Of a stretch of 19,602 bases of DNA, positions 1 to 7,944 are shown in pieces; position 1 is the first letter of the stretch, and each line of letters begins with the position of its first letter. The notes beneath the pieces were generated by a model. The model made no database searches and had not been told where the DNA came from. It was given only the letters and a program-made list of their open reading frames with translations. The stretch comes from an uncultured euryarchaeote (lineage in GTDB: Archaea > Thermoplasmatota > Poseidoniia > Poseidoniales > Poseidoniaceae), in assembly GCA_937881505.1 (NCBI GenBank), contig CALGEM010000086.1, positions 1 to 19,602 on the forward strand. The letters are read 5' to 3'. The translations under genes and the position numbers were made by a program.

Positions 1-102
1 CGGTGGCATGGCCCTCCGAGTGACCTTTTCTTCATGAAGCCACCGACATGTGCTTGTTCACCAAAGGGAGTGATTGATAGGGGAGAGCGACGACCAAGAA
101 AC

Positions 103-2514
103 ATGAGGTGGGCGTTTCTCCTCGCCGTGTTCATCTCACACCTTGCCTTCCCCGTTGTGACAGGTCTAGAAACAGCAGCGGGGCGTGATGGTGACCTGAT
201 GGAGTTTACAGCACCCAGTGAAGTCTATGTTCATCGCAATGAAACGGTTGGCACCTACATAACGGTGCACAACAAAGCTGACCAAAATCAAGCCTTCACC
301 GTTGAGCCTTTGACGTTGCCAGGCTCACTGAGCACGGTCGGGTTGCCAAAAACTGAACTCTTGGTACCCAACCACCTCAAGCAAATGGCGTTCGGTCTTC
401 GAGCGGACGCCACCGCTGTATTGCAAGAATACACGGTCTCGTTTTCAATTACCAGCGACCTTGATGCGTCATTGAACGAGACGGTCGTGATGACCGTTCA
501 TGTCGTACCGTGGTCAAACCTCTCCTTTGGCGTTGATGATTACATCGCCTTCACGGTTGATGAATTGGTTCGTACCTCAGTCGCTGTGAACGTGACCAAC
601 AATGCCACATCCACCGATGATGTCACTTTCAACCTCTACACCTCCTCCGGTTGGAATTGGGGCTGGAACATGGGCGACACGAACGGTACAGAAGCCTACA
701 TCACCATGGCGCCAAACACGCTTTCCTACGTTTATCTCTGGGTTGATGTCCCTGCGGTCATCGATGGTGCACCCCTCGCACAGACCGGCCCAAGGTTCAC
801 CCTCTCAGCGATTTCCGGTCTGGACAAGGCCGTTTCAACATGGAACTTTGACCTCTTGATGAACGAGAAGAAAAACGTCAGCATCGACGCGATTGAAACA
901 GCGACCGAAGTGGCTCCCAACCAAGATGTGCGCGTCAATGCCATCGTCCGCAATGTTGGAAACACACCCAACACGCTCAACATCACGCTCCAAGGCTTAA
1001 CCGCTGAGGGCGACCCTCTTCCGAACACAAGTCCTGCCGACCGATTCAACGCAAGCGGTTGGGTGGTCGCCTTATTCGGCGGTTTGGAAAACGTTGTCCT
1101 CCAACCCAACGAATCACGAATCATTGAAATCGGTTTTCAAGCCCCAAATGAATTCCAAGGCGAGATGAATGTTGAGTTGCAGGTTTTCGCCAGTGGTGCG
1201 AAAGCGAACACCCTCAAGGCCAAAACAAAGGTCGTCATCAACCGTACCTCTTCGGCCCTGTTGACATACGAGGCAAATGGATGTCTAGCCATTACCCCAA
1301 ATCAGACATGTGATGTGGTTCTGAGCGTCCAGAACACCGGCAATTCATACAACACCTTCCTCTTGCGAAACGGGGGAACAACCGATGGGTTCAGCCTTGG
1401 TCTTCCCAGCGAGGCACTCTTGCTCCAACCAAACGAAATCAAAACCTTTGCAACGGCGACACTCCAAGCATCTGCTGAAGCCATGGCCTTTACCATCGGA
1501 ACGTCCACAATCGAGGTGGTGGACGACACCGGTGCAACCGTTGACCATGTCGATGTTCCCATGAAAGTCGCCCCGGTCATCAATTGGAGTTTCCGAAATG
1601 TAGAGGAGCAGATCAACGCCAAAGGAAGGTTATCCATCGCCATGGAAGTTCGCAACGAAGGAAACGCCGTTGACGGCTTGACGGTGCAACTCCAATCGAG
1701 TCACTCTGTTGACATGGGCTTCATCCCGCCCGACATCGCTGTCTACGAAGACGGAGTGGAATTCCCCCGTTCCTTTGAAATCAACGACATCCCGCTCAAT
1801 TCAAACTTCACCATACGAGCCTGGGTTCAACTTCCTCAAGACCAAACGAGTAACGGCACCGTCTACATCAACACCACCATTCGTTCCCGGCTCTCGCCTG
1901 AGCTCCCGTTTATTCACACGAGCACAGGTGACTACCTCGGCGTTGAGTGGCAACCCCAACCCGACTCTGACGACGGGATTGATTGGAGTGGGATGGCCAA
2001 CACTGTTGGCCTCTATGTGAAGGCTTGGTGGGGTGTGGTCACCTGCATCCTTTTGGCAGGCGTCATCATCTACAAAGCGGTCATTGACCGAGAACGGCGC
2101 CTCGAAGAAGAAGGCACCTTACCCTACCAGCAAACGGAAACTTCAGCCGATGATTGGATGAGCCAATACGGGGAAAAGGAAGTGGCTGAACTTCCACCGA
2201 CAACCGTACAGCCGACCCAAAGTGTCCCAAAGGAAACGTACGAAGCCATGTTCCGGCACCAACACGGAGCCTCTCAGCCAAGTCAAGCTCCCGTTGATAC
2301 CAACCTCGTGTCCGCTGCAACCATCGTGCTCGATGCTCGTACAGAGGAAGCCAACAAATCACAGGCAGATGCCATGCTTGCTGCGCTTGAAGCGGGTGAA
2401 CAGCATCAACCACTCGCAGAAAACGATCAACTCTTGCCGAAGCAGGAAACAAACACACCGCTCCCAGATGTGAACCATACGCCCGACGAACCGGTGGACG
2501 ATTTGGAGTTTTGA
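103..2514 (+). CDS. Large membrane-anchored surface protein with repeated beta-sandwich-like ectodomain and cytoplasmic tail
   Basis: This encodes 803 residues from the ATG at 103. That start is chosen because it begins a clean signal peptide (MRWAFLLAVFISHLAF). The frame is open from the window edge, and an ATG at 34 would add a basic, Cys-containing stretch that is a poor export signal. The ectodomain, about residues 25-635, has successive modules of the type 'VRNVGNTPNT', 'VQNTGNSYNT' and 'VRNEGNAVDG'. These resemble NEW3/COG1470-type CARDB-like beta-sandwiches. More than a dozen N-x-S/T sequons suggest N-glycosylation. One membrane helix lies at about 641-659, followed by basic residues (KAVIDRERR) and a cytoplasmic tail of about 144 residues rich in Glu, Gln and Pro. 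The role is unknown: surface adhesion, envelope structure or a receptor are all possible. rnhB starts 9 bp after its stop. The architecture is well supported, the function is not. Confidence 0.8.
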   Translation: MRWAFLLAVFISHLAFPVVTGLETAAGRDGDLMEFTAPSEVYVHRNETVGTYITVHNKADQNQAFTVEPLTLPGSLSTVGLPKTELLVPNHLKQMAFGLRADATAVLQEYTVSFSITSDLDASLNETVVMTVHVVPWSNLSFGVDDYIAFTVDELVRTSVAVNVTNNATSTDDVTFNLYTSSGWNWGWNMGDTNGTEAYITMAPNTLSYVYLWVDVPAVIDGAPLAQTGPRFTLSAISGLDKAVSTWNFDLLMNEKKNVSIDAIETATEVAPNQDVRVNAIVRNVGNTPNTLNITLQGLTAEGDPLPNTSPADRFNASGWVVALFGGLENVVLQPNESRIIEIGFQAPNEFQGEMNVELQVFASGAKANTLKAKTKVVINRTSSALLTYEANGCLAITPNQTCDVVLSVQNTGNSYNTFLLRNGGTTDGFSLGLPSEALLLQPNEIKTFATATLQASAEAMAFTIGTSTIEVVDDTGATVDHVDVPMKVAPVINWSFRNVEEQINAKGRLSIAMEVRNEGNAVDGLTVQLQSSHSVDMGFIPPDIAVYEDGVEFPRSFEINDIPLNSNFTIRAWVQLPQDQTSNGTVYINTTIRSRLSPELPFIHTSTGDYLGVEWQPQPDSDDGIDWSGMANTVGLYVKAWWGVVTCILLAGVIIYKAVIDRERRLEEEGTLPYQQTETSADDWMSQYGEKEVAELPPTTVQPTQSVPKETYEAMFRHQHGASQPSQAPVDTNLVSAATIVLDARTEEANKSQADAMLAALEAGEQHQPLAENDQLLPKQETNTPLPDVNHTPDEPVDDLEF

Positions 2515-2523
2515 GGCGAGACC

Positions 2524-3261
2524 ATGCTGGTTGGCATTGATGAGGCTGGACGTGGACCCGTTCTCGGGCCGTTGGTCATCGGCATCTGCTGCATCCCCGA
2601 GGAAAAAGAATCGCTGCTCGTTGAAGCAGGGGTGAAGGATTCGAAAGATTTGACGCCGGCTCGACGACGAGATATTGAGGCATGGTTCAACCAGGGCAAA
2701 AAGGAACACGGCTGGTACGGAACCACCGTGACCCTCTCTGCGGAAACCATCGACCTTGCGCTCCAGGGAAAGGGTTTGAATTGGCTTGAAGTCGATGGCT
2801 TCCGTCAAGCGCTTGAAACGCTTCCATCAAAGGAAGGTGTGCAGATTTTCGCCGATGCCTGCGATGTGAATGCGCAACGATTTACTCAGCGGATTCTCGC
2901 TGACTTGCCTCAATGGCCATGGCCTGAGAGCCGAATGACCTCTGAACACAAGGCCGACACACGCTATCCGGTGGTGGCCATGGCCAGCATTCTCGCCAAA
3001 GAGGAGCGAGACCGAAGCATTGCTGCCATGGCGGCACGAGTGGGCTTCAACGTCGGTTCAGGCTACCCCAGCGACCCAAACACCAAAGCAGCACTGCGGG
3101 ACCTCATATTGCAATCAGGCATTGACGTTGATGTTCGTTGGGGTTGGGCGACGGTTGAGCGGTTTTGGTCCGCTCAGCGCCAAGGAGATGTACCCGTGAG
3201 AGGACAACAGCGCACGGTTCAACAACGCCTCTTCCAATCTGAAGATACACGCATTTCTTGA
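2524..3261 (+). CDS. rnhB: Ribonuclease HII
   Basis: This 245-aa type 2 RNase H cleaves the RNA strand of RNA/DNA hybrids and starts excision of single ribonucleotides from DNA. The N-terminal motif GIDEAGRGPVLGP carries the catalytic pair D6/E7. D111 (in FADACD) and D145 (in KADTRYPVVAMASILAKEERD) complete the DEDD metal site, and the G-R-G ribonucleotide-recognition motif is intact. The length fits archaeal RNase HII. The ATG at 2524 is preceded by GAGGCGAG, a plausible ribosome-binding site, 9 bp after the surface-protein stop. The C-terminus carries a short tail with QQRLF, which could be a degenerate PCNA-binding motif (inference). gltX follows within about 30 bp, so the two are probably cotranscribed. 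Confidence 0.95.
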   Translation: MLVGIDEAGRGPVLGPLVIGICCIPEEKESLLVEAGVKDSKDLTPARRRDIEAWFNQGKKEHGWYGTTVTLSAETIDLALQGKGLNWLEVDGFRQALETLPSKEGVQIFADACDVNAQRFTQRILADLPQWPWPESRMTSEHKADTRYPVVAMASILAKEERDRSIAAMAARVGFNVGSGYPSDPNTKAALRDLILQSGIDVDVRWGWATVERFWSAQRQGDVPVRGQQRTVQQRLFQSEDTRIS

Positions 3262-3290
3262 AGGGGTGTCCCTTGGTTGGGCTGAGCGAG

Positions 3291-5018
3291 ATGGATTGGA
3301 AGCCAGACGATGAAACGCTAAACCTCATCCGGCATGTTGCTCTGCAAAACGTCCTTGAATACGAAGGAAAGGCCGCTGTTGGTTCGGTCATTGGGCGAAT
3401 TATGGGTATGCGAGAAGACCTCAAACAACACGGGAAAGCCGTAACGGGCTTGGTCGCCAAAGAGGTTGGTCAAGCCAACACCATGGCGAGTGAAAAGGGA
3501 TTGGAAGCGGTACGGTCCGTTCTGGAAAAAGAAGCACCTCATTTATTGGAGAAGCGCGAAGCGAAAGCTCGTCGAGAAGGTCTTCCGGACCTGAACAACG
3601 CCACGAAGGGAAAGGTGGTTCTCCGCTTTGCCCCCAATCCCAACGGCCCCCTTTCATTTGGCCACGCCAGAGGGCTGGTCATCAACAGCACGTATCGAGA
3701 GATGTACGAGGGAGAATTCATCCTTCGTTTCGACGATACCGATACCAAAGTCAAACCACCGATGCTCGAAGCCTACGAGCAAATTCAGCAAGAAACGGAA
3801 TGGCTCATCGGGCGAAAACCTGACCGAGTGGTGATCGCCTCCGACCGCATTGAGACCTACTACGAACACGCCACCACCATGTTGGAGCAAGGGTTTGGCT
3901 ACGTATGTCGCTGCAGCGCAGAGGAATTCAAGGAATTTCGAGTATCCAAAACCAACTGCCCGTGCCGAACACAAACGCCTCAAGACAACATGGTGTTTTG
4001 GAAACGAATGTTGAATGGAAATTTCAAGCCTGGAGAAGCTGTTGTCCGAGTAAAAACGGACATGACACTCAAAAATCCAGCCCTTCGTGATTGGCCTGCT
4101 CTTCGATTGCAAGACACCAATGCTCACCCACACCCACGACCAGAGATTGGTTCCACCTACACGGTGTGGCCCTTGCTGGACTTCCAGAGTGCCGTTGAAG
4201 ACCATCTCCAAGGTGTCACTCACATCATTCGAGGAAAAGACCTGATGGATTCAACCCGTAAACAAACGCTGCTGTACGAGCACTTTGGGTGGACCTATCC
4301 AGAGACGATGTATTGGGGGAGGGTGAAAGTCCACGAATGGGGTGGCTTCTCAACTTCCCAAATGCGCACGGATATTGAGGATGAAAAATACAGTGGTTGG
4401 GATGACCCTCGCCTCCCAACCCTTGCTGGACTTAGAAAACGGGGAACCCAAGCACTTGCGCTGAGGAATTTTTGGCTCGAATTGGGCATCACGCAAAAGG
4501 ACATTTCCGTTCCATTGGCCACCCTTTATGCCCACAACACCAAGGTCGTTGACGACGAAGCCCCTCGGTTGTCTTTTGTCCGACATGCCGTGTCGTTTGA
4601 TCTGGTTGGTGATTACGAACCGACCCTTGAGTTACCCCATCACCCCAATCACCCCAACATGGGTGTGCGTCGTTGGAGTCTCGAAAACGGGAAGGTGTGG
4701 CTTGAAGGTGATGACCTCGAAAAAATGGACCTTCGATTGAAGGAATTTGCTGATGTTGCGTTGCACGATCGAGAGGCGCAACTTGAAAGCATTGAACGAA
4801 GCGATAAGCGTCCCATCGTGCACTGGTTATCCGACCAAAACAGCACCGAAGGTGTGCTGGTCGGCACCAAAGACGACACATGCTTCCGCATTGAGGGCCG
4901 GATGGAACGTCATAAGCACCCAACGGGAACAATTGTCCAACTGGAGCGTGTCGGTTATGCACGCGTCATGGAGGATGGAAGTTTGATGCTCTGCCATGAA
5001 GAACTTCAGGACGAATGA
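3291..5018 (+). CDS. gltX: Glutamyl-tRNA synthetase, archaeal type
   Basis: This class Ic synthetase charges tRNA with glutamate. In archaea without GlnRS it also feeds the tRNA-dependent amidation route to Gln-tRNA. The protein is 575 aa from the ATG at 3291. A TTG at 3258, overlapping the rnhB stop, would add 11 residues. The ATG is preferred because archaeal homologues begin close to the helical segment 'LIRHVALQNVLEYEGKA'. Residues 1-105 form the archaeal N-terminal helical extension. The HIGH-equivalent is PLSFGHARG (120-128). Four cysteines (206, 208, 223, 225) form the zinc site seen in archaeal enzymes. The KMSKS equivalent is FSTSQMR (353-359), and the C-terminal half is the beta-barrel anticodon-binding region typical of the archaeal/GlnRS-like branch. 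Discriminating and non-discriminating specificity cannot be separated by eye. Confidence 0.95.
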   Translation: MDWKPDDETLNLIRHVALQNVLEYEGKAAVGSVIGRIMGMREDLKQHGKAVTGLVAKEVGQANTMASEKGLEAVRSVLEKEAPHLLEKREAKARREGLPDLNNATKGKVVLRFAPNPNGPLSFGHARGLVINSTYREMYEGEFILRFDDTDTKVKPPMLEAYEQIQQETEWLIGRKPDRVVIASDRIETYYEHATTMLEQGFGYVCRCSAEEFKEFRVSKTNCPCRTQTPQDNMVFWKRMLNGNFKPGEAVVRVKTDMTLKNPALRDWPALRLQDTNAHPHPRPEIGSTYTVWPLLDFQSAVEDHLQGVTHIIRGKDLMDSTRKQTLLYEHFGWTYPETMYWGRVKVHEWGGFSTSQMRTDIEDEKYSGWDDPRLPTLAGLRKRGTQALALRNFWLELGITQKDISVPLATLYAHNTKVVDDEAPRLSFVRHAVSFDLVGDYEPTLELPHHPNHPNMGVRRWSLENGKVWLEGDDLEKMDLRLKEFADVALHDREAQLESIERSDKRPIVHWLSDQNSTEGVLVGTKDDTCFRIEGRMERHKHPTGTIVQLERVGYARVMEDGSLMLCHEELQDE

Positions 5019-5057
5019 GAAGCAAGAACCAAAACCCTCAACCGTCCTCGTGAGGTT

Positions 5058-5468
5058 ATGGGAAAGACGGTGGCCGACCTGACGCTTGATGATGAACACA
5101 TGACGGTGGGGGTCGCCGATACCCTCCAGGAAGCCGCAAAGCGATTGCTCACCATATCGGGGGGCATCGTTGTGGTTCTCGACGATGACCAGCGAGTCAA
5201 AGGCGTGCTCGGCCAACGCCAACTCATCAAGGCCATGAGTGAAGGTGTTGATGGCGAGGCTGCCCAATGCCATGAATACATGGAAATGGATTTCATGCAA
5301 GTTGAACTCAAGGATTCGCTCAAATCCGTGCTTGCAGACATCCAAACCAGAAGTCCACAAGCCGTTGTGGCCGTTGATGAGAACCAAGAATTTGTGGGAT
5401 ACTTCTCACCCGGAGACTATCAAGAAGCCGTTCAACTCGTTGACAACCTGAAGGGCCTCAACCTTTGA
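5058..5468 (+). CDS. Two-CBS-domain protein
   Basis: This 136-aa soluble protein consists almost entirely of a CBS-domain pair (Bateman module), at about residues 5-60 and 72-128. Each repeat shows the usual pattern: 'VADTLQEAAKRL' then 'GGIVVVLDDDQRVKGVLGQRQLIKAM', and 'VELKDSLKSVLADI' then 'QAVVAVDENQEFVGYFSPGDYQEAV'. Such modules bind adenine nucleotides (AMP, ADP, ATP, SAM) and usually regulate partner proteins. No effector domain is attached, so the partner is unknown. It starts 39 bp after gltX and is probably in the same transcript. GAGG just before the ATG is a weak ribosome-binding site. Its TGA is directly followed by the end of the oppositely oriented next gene, with no spacer. Confidence 0.85.
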   Translation: MGKTVADLTLDDEHMTVGVADTLQEAAKRLLTISGGIVVVLDDDQRVKGVLGQRQLIKAMSEGVDGEAAQCHEYMEMDFMQVELKDSLKSVLADIQTRSPQAVVAVDENQEFVGYFSPGDYQEAVQLVDNLKGLNL

Positions 5469-7490
5469 TTAAGCCACCAGTTTGATGACACGCCCGCAGC
5501 CGGCGCAGTTGAATCGGTGAGGACGTTCATCGGTGGTTACGGCATTCATGGTTTGGCATGCAGGGCAGGGTATCTTCGGATGATTTGCGCGGAGCGTTGC
5601 CCGCGGCCCCCCGACAAGACGAGGGCTCGCAATGGCGGTCACCAACCAAATGAGCGCAACTGCACCTATGGCAGTACCGATGAACACCGGTGGGTATCCA
5701 AACATGGTCACAAGAAGGACGAAGGGCACCAGAACCAATTCGAGATAAAGGTAGGAGCGACGGCGATGACGGGTTAACCGGAGACCCACAACGAAGGCTC
5801 CCAGCAACCCCACCAAGGTCAGCACCGAAAGCGAGAGGGGAGCGTAGATCAAATTGCTCGTTGGCAGGGCCTCAAAAGCGAAGTTTTCGCTCTGTTCAAG
5901 CCCCTCACCGTCAAGGTGAATGCGGTCGCCCCAAGGCAAGCGAGAAACGGAAAAGTCGAAGGCCGTGGATTCCTTAACCCGGCTGTTACTTAGCGCTGTG
6001 AGGGCCGATGAACGGGCATCGAGTGTCAACGAATAATCACTCCAAAGCGGGGCGGGTTGGACGACGATGAAATTTCTCAGCAGGTCAATGCGCTTGCCGT
6101 CGGTTACAAGTTCTGTGGTTGAAAAGCGAAGGGTCACCGGGTGGTTGATAACGGCGGATTGACCGTTGAGGTCCACCTCAATTTTCAATTCGTTAAACGC
6201 TCGGAAATCACCCAGTAATTCCTCGGTATCCAAACCCAAACCAGCGTTCATGTACATCGGCCCAAGGTTGACCATTTGACGTTCAAATTCTGCGAGTTCA
6301 ACATCTTCAACAAAGCGGCTGACACGGTCTTCATCGGTCACTGGCCCAGCCGAAAACGCCCGAAGCATGGGGGACAGGGCAGGATTCTCATCCCCGATAT
6401 GGTCCATTCCCCAACGCATCCAAAAGGCGATTTCGTCGTCGACGGTGATGGTGGTAACCCGTTCTAGCATGAGGCCGCCGTCTTTCTGCTCAAGCGTCAT
6501 GCTGATGTCGAGGACCATGCTGCTTCCTCCACCATCTGTGCGCAATGGTTCATCTGGAGGATAGTACGTTCCGGTTCCACCGCCCGTATCAAAGGTCTCA
6601 ATGGCGTAGGTTGTGGAGCCGCGTAGAGACGGCTGACCAGGTTGGAATTGCAATTCAACCTCGACATTGATGGTTTCTTCACCGCCAGCAGCTCCCGTCC
6701 ATGTCCACGTCACCCGAACCGTTTCGCCAACTGCCGTTTCAATGGGGTCGCCAGAAACGGGAACACCGTTGACCTTCAGCATGATGGATTCAGCCATCGC
6801 CAAGGTGGTCAAGCCCCAGGGTGAATCCAATCGAACGGCGAGGTAAACATCGGAACCTTCAACCTCAGGTTCAACCATGAAAATATCAAGCAGGGGAATG
6901 GTGGCCTCAAGACTGGAATCCTCAGATTCGCTGCCCCAGAAAAATTCCAACTTCGCATCAGCGGCAGGTACGCTGAACAACACCGCCTGAACGGTTAACT
7001 CAACCTCGATGTTGGAAGAGCCGCTGGTGGAGAAGGAATCCACATCAATGTCAAGACTGAGCGAGCCTTTGCCTTGGGCAAGGAAGGATGAACCAGGTTG
7101 TGTTTCTGCGCTGAAACTTTTGGAACCCACGCTCACCGTGACCGTGGCGTTCAGTTGGACACCGGCAGCGTTGGCGACCTCGTAATTGATGGAAAACGCC
7201 CATGTTGAGGAGGGAACGGTGCCCGCCCAAGTGTTCGGGAGGAGCCAACGACCAATGGTCTCTTGCGAGGTGATTGAAGTTTCAACACTGACACTTTGTG
7301 GGTCTTCTGCTAAATCAGCGATGAACGGTGTCAATCGCTTGTTGGCATCACTGCCAATGAGGTACAGATCAACAGGCGCTGCATCACAGCACACAAGGGT
7401 GTCTTCGCTATCGCTCGCTTCCACATGCGTAAGGAACGGTGACGCAACCGTCAACACGAGAACAAATGTGAGAAGAACGGCTTGTCGCAT
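5469..7490 (-). CDS. Secreted/membrane protein with C-terminal cytoplasmic zinc ribbon
   Basis: This 673-aa protein is not assigned to a named family. An N-terminal signal peptide (MRQAVLLTFVLVLTVASPF) is followed by about 520 extracytoplasmic residues of mostly beta character, acidic and rich in Thr, Ser and Val. Three hydrophobic helices follow at about 549-571, 580-598 and 601-621. The C-terminus ends in a four-cysteine zinc ribbon with CPAC at 642-645 and CAGC at 662-665. If the signal peptide is cleaved, three membrane passes place the ribbon in the cytoplasm, linking an external sensor-like domain to an internal metal-binding module. The ATG at 7490 directly begins the signal peptide. 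It lies downstream of the 116-aa gene, separated by 66 bp with a T6 run, so it may be transcribed separately. Function is unknown. Confidence 0.75.
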   Translation of the reverse strand: MRQAVLLTFVLVLTVASPFLTHVEASDSEDTLVCCDAAPVDLYLIGSDANKRLTPFIADLAEDPQSVSVETSITSQETIGRWLLPNTWAGTVPSSTWAFSINYEVANAAGVQLNATVTVSVGSKSFSAETQPGSSFLAQGKGSLSLDIDVDSFSTSGSSNIEVELTVQAVLFSVPAADAKLEFFWGSESEDSSLEATIPLLDIFMVEPEVEGSDVYLAVRLDSPWGLTTLAMAESIMLKVNGVPVSGDPIETAVGETVRVTWTWTGAAGGEETINVEVELQFQPGQPSLRGSTTYAIETFDTGGGTGTYYPPDEPLRTDGGGSSMVLDISMTLEQKDGGLMLERVTTITVDDEIAFWMRWGMDHIGDENPALSPMLRAFSAGPVTDEDRVSRFVEDVELAEFERQMVNLGPMYMNAGLGLDTEELLGDFRAFNELKIEVDLNGQSAVINHPVTLRFSTTELVTDGKRIDLLRNFIVVQPAPLWSDYSLTLDARSSALTALSNSRVKESTAFDFSVSRLPWGDRIHLDGEGLEQSENFAFEALPTSNLIYAPLSLSVLTLVGLLGAFVVGLRLTRHRRRSYLYLELVLVPFVLLVTMFGYPPVFIGTAIGAVALIWLVTAIASPRLVGGPRATLRANHPKIPCPACQTMNAVTTDERPHRFNCAGCGRVIKLVA

Positions 7491-7547
7491 TGGTTCTCAA
7501 GCGGTCCAAGAGCCAGTGGCTCATAACTTCAACTCATGACCGTGAGG

Positions 7548-7553
7548 AAAAAA
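7548..7553 (-). terminator. Candidate archaeal T-run terminator
   Basis: On the minus strand the stop codon of the 116-aa gene is followed within three bases by TTTTTT. Archaeal RNA polymerase can terminate at U-runs without a hairpin. A small perfect inverted repeat (GAGCC-AGT-GGCTC, 7510-7522) lies 25 bp further on. Together they suggest at least partial termination before the downstream secreted-protein gene. This is inferred from sequence alone. Confidence 0.4.
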
Positions 7554-7556
7554 CGC

Positions 7557-7907
7557 TCAAAGTGCCTTCTCAAGGAGGGCCCCAAGTTCCTTTTCGAACA
7601 AGGTCACCAAGGCTTCACCAACCTCTCCCTGCAATTCATCCGGGAGGAGGCGAAGGCCCAACCGAGTTGCAGCCCGAGTAGCCTTCAATTCAGCGTAAAT
7701 ACTGCGTGCTTTTGAATGGAAATAGTAGGCAACTGCCTCTTTGATCTCAGCCTTGAGTTCGGGGTCTTCGTCGACCTTGGCACGAATATGTGCTTTGAGT
7801 TCGTCCTTGACCAAATCCTTGAAGGCTTCAATCACCAAGTCCTCGGTTGACATCAACTCTTGGAGTTGGTTTTGGATGTTCCCTGTCAGCAATCGTTCAA
7901 TCGCCAT
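7557..7907 (-). CDS. Small helical protein of unknown function
   Basis: This 116-aa protein is not recognised as any named family. It is charged and apparently all-helical, with no signal peptide, membrane segment, Cys or His cluster or obvious catalytic motif. Two long amphipathic helices are likely: about residues 20-62 with regular Glu/Lys spacing (KDLVKDELKAHIRAKVDEDPE) and about 65-116. This suggests an oligomerising or partner-binding protein. It starts 37 bp after the stop of the RecJ/Cdc45-like gene on the same strand and is probably the last gene of an rps15-led operon. A role linked to replication or ribosome function is possible from context only. The ATG at 7907 is the first in frame before the helices. 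Confidence 0.65.
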   Translation of the reverse strand: MAIERLLTGNIQNQLQELMSTEDLVIEAFKDLVKDELKAHIRAKVDEDPELKAEIKEAVAYYFHSKARSIYAELKATRAATRLGLRLLPDELQGEVGEALVTLFEKELGALLEKAL

Positions 7908-7944
7908 ACCCAGCCCAGGGGCCTCAACGGTTTGAATCCGTCGC

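Noticed and set aside
1..37. Possible end of an upstream plus-strand gene (frame 2, ...ALRVTFSS then TGA)
   Set aside because: Eleven codons are too few to support a gene call.
3654..4223. 189-codon minus-strand open frame
   Set aside because: It is antisense to the catalytic core of gltX and is a by-product of codon bias.
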